Assembly (NCBI RefSeq): GCF_000687875.1
Contig: NZ_JHYG01000003.1
Coordinates: 1-64,000 of the forward strand
Reading direction: 5' to 3'
From: Acidocella facilis ATCC 35904
GTDB lineage: Bacteria; Pseudomonadota; Alphaproteobacteria; Acetobacterales; Acetobacteraceae
DNA length: 64,000 bases
Notes under the pieces: model-generated
What the model was told of the DNA's origin: nothing
What the model saw: the letters and a program-made list of their open reading frames with translations, nothing else
The model's database searches: none
Translations under genes and position numbers: made by a program
In this document: one piece after another, positions 63,336-64,000 of the stretch
Numbering within the stretch: the stretch's first letter is position 1
Layout of the letters: each line of letters begins with the position of its first letter

Positions 63336-64000
63336 TTAGCCCGAGCTCGAAGAATTATTGCCGAGGAAAATACTGAGATAGGCCTGGGTGACGCTGGCGG
63401 AGCTGGCCGAGGTTTCGGCGGCGGTATATTGTTTCTGCAGCTCGGTGATGGTGGCGGAAGCCTGTTTGCTGATCAGGGTGATCTGCTGCTGGATCGAATT
63501 GATCGCATCGTTCAGCGAGGAGGTTTGCGCGCTAATGAAGCCGGTGATGCTGCTGGCGCCGGTGGCGCTGGAGGCGGCGGCGCCGATGGCGCCCGTGGTG
63601 AGATTGTCGAGGCTGGTATAGAGCTTTGAAACCAGCGTCTGCACTGCGGACGGGTTCTTGCTGAAGGCGGAGGAGAAGGCGGTGCTGCTGAAGCTCACCG
63701 TGCCGGCGCTGGTCAGGGTCAGCCCGATCGCCGCGGCGCTCAACCCGCTGGATTCCAGCGAGCTGACCGCGTTCATCAGCTGGTTTTTCAGATTGGCGGC
63801 GGAGAAATTGCCAAGCAGTACGCCGGATTTCGCGGAGCCGGAGGAGGCGGCAGTGCTGCTGGCGGTGCCGACATATTTGGTCTCGGCGCTGATCGCGGAC
63901 AAGGCGGTGTTGAGGCTGTTGGCGACATCGAGCACGCTGCCCGACAAGGCGGTGGGCGACGAGCTGACCGAAACGCTGGCATTGCCGGAGCCGGCGAGGG
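63336..64000 (-). CDS. fliD: Flagellar hook-associated protein FliD (cap), N-terminal part outside window
   Basis: C-terminal ~221 codons; the frame stays open to the right edge. Ser/Ala/Thr-rich D2-D3 region and a C-terminal helical segment (LNDAINSIQQQITLISKQASATITELQKQYTAAETSASSAS) typical of FliD. It caps the growing filament. First visible gene of the fliD-fliS-flgM-flgN run. Confidence 0.85.
   Translation of the reverse strand, partial: LAGSGNASVSVSSSPTALSGSVLDVANSLNTALSAISAETKYVGTASSTAASSGSAKSGVLLGNFSAANLKNQLMNAVSSLESSGLSAAAIGLTLTSAGTVSFSSTAFSSAFSKNPSAVQTLVSKLYTSLDNLTTGAIGAAASSATGASSITGFISAQTSSLNDAINSIQQQITLISKQASATITELQKQYTAAETSASSASVTQAYLSIFLGNNSSSSG

Overview
The window reads as a chromosomal segment of a high-GC alphaproteobacterium, most likely from the Acetobacteraceae (Acidocella/Acidiphilium/Roseomonas-like). 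This is an inference from GC-rich codon use, alphaproteobacterial versions of LptD/LptF/LptG/SurA, DapF, FtsY, MreB and L31, and a compact flagellar fliD-fliS-flgM-flgN string. Gene density is high, genes often overlap by 4-10 bp, and I see no rRNA, tRNA, CRISPR array, prophage or intact insertion sequence.

Layout. 1-4.3 kb: a two-partner secretion operon (TpsB transporter, then a large filamentous-haemagglutinin-type exoprotein that leaves the window). 4.4-9 kb: an orphan PAAR protein, a gamma-glutamyltransferase and a polar amino-acid ABC transporter. 9-17 kb: AI-2E-type membrane protein, chalcone-isomerase-like protein, ABC-F ATPase, ndk, FAD oxidoreductase, Lrp-type regulator with a CtaG-like protein, DeoR regulator. 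17-24 kb: envelope block YqaA/SurA/LptD/LptG/LptF (LPS export and outer-membrane assembly). 24-33 kb: a class III aminotransferase homologue that lacks its catalytic lysine, purF, a chemoreceptor, two glycosyltransferases around an O-antigen ligase-like protein, and a COG0523 GTPase. 33-40.5 kb: pabB/pabC (folate), adenine deaminase, lipoprotein-ftsY-dapF. 40.7-47 kb: AsmA-like protein, mreB, two tandem glycine-zipper lipoproteins, an acidic protein, htpG. 47-52 kb: ksgA, a divergent ClC channel, a Sec-less RTX/S-layer-like glycine-rich protein behind an AT-rich leader, msrB. 52-62 kb: glutathione synthetase, flavin reductase, DNA polymerase IV, Mn-catalase, SDR plus TIM-barrel pair, acyltransferase, LrgAB, alpha/beta hydrolase, rpmE. 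62.1-64 kb: flagellar late genes.

Functional themes are envelope building (LPS export, O-antigen, MreB, AsmA, surface proteins), folate/purine/lysine biosynthesis, and oxidative or thiol stress (Mn-catalase, GshB, MsrB, flavin reductase).

The most notable non-gene signals are three families of structured intergenic repeats. One has a constant TTTTTTCAAAAA core with compensating stem changes and sits almost always between convergent genes, so it probably works as a two-way terminator. A 103-bp twin element also shows compensatory stem changes. A third hairpin family carries the ATCCGATCAAACG arm. The strongest single-gene oddity is the Lys-to-Arg change in the aminotransferase at 23925-25244.
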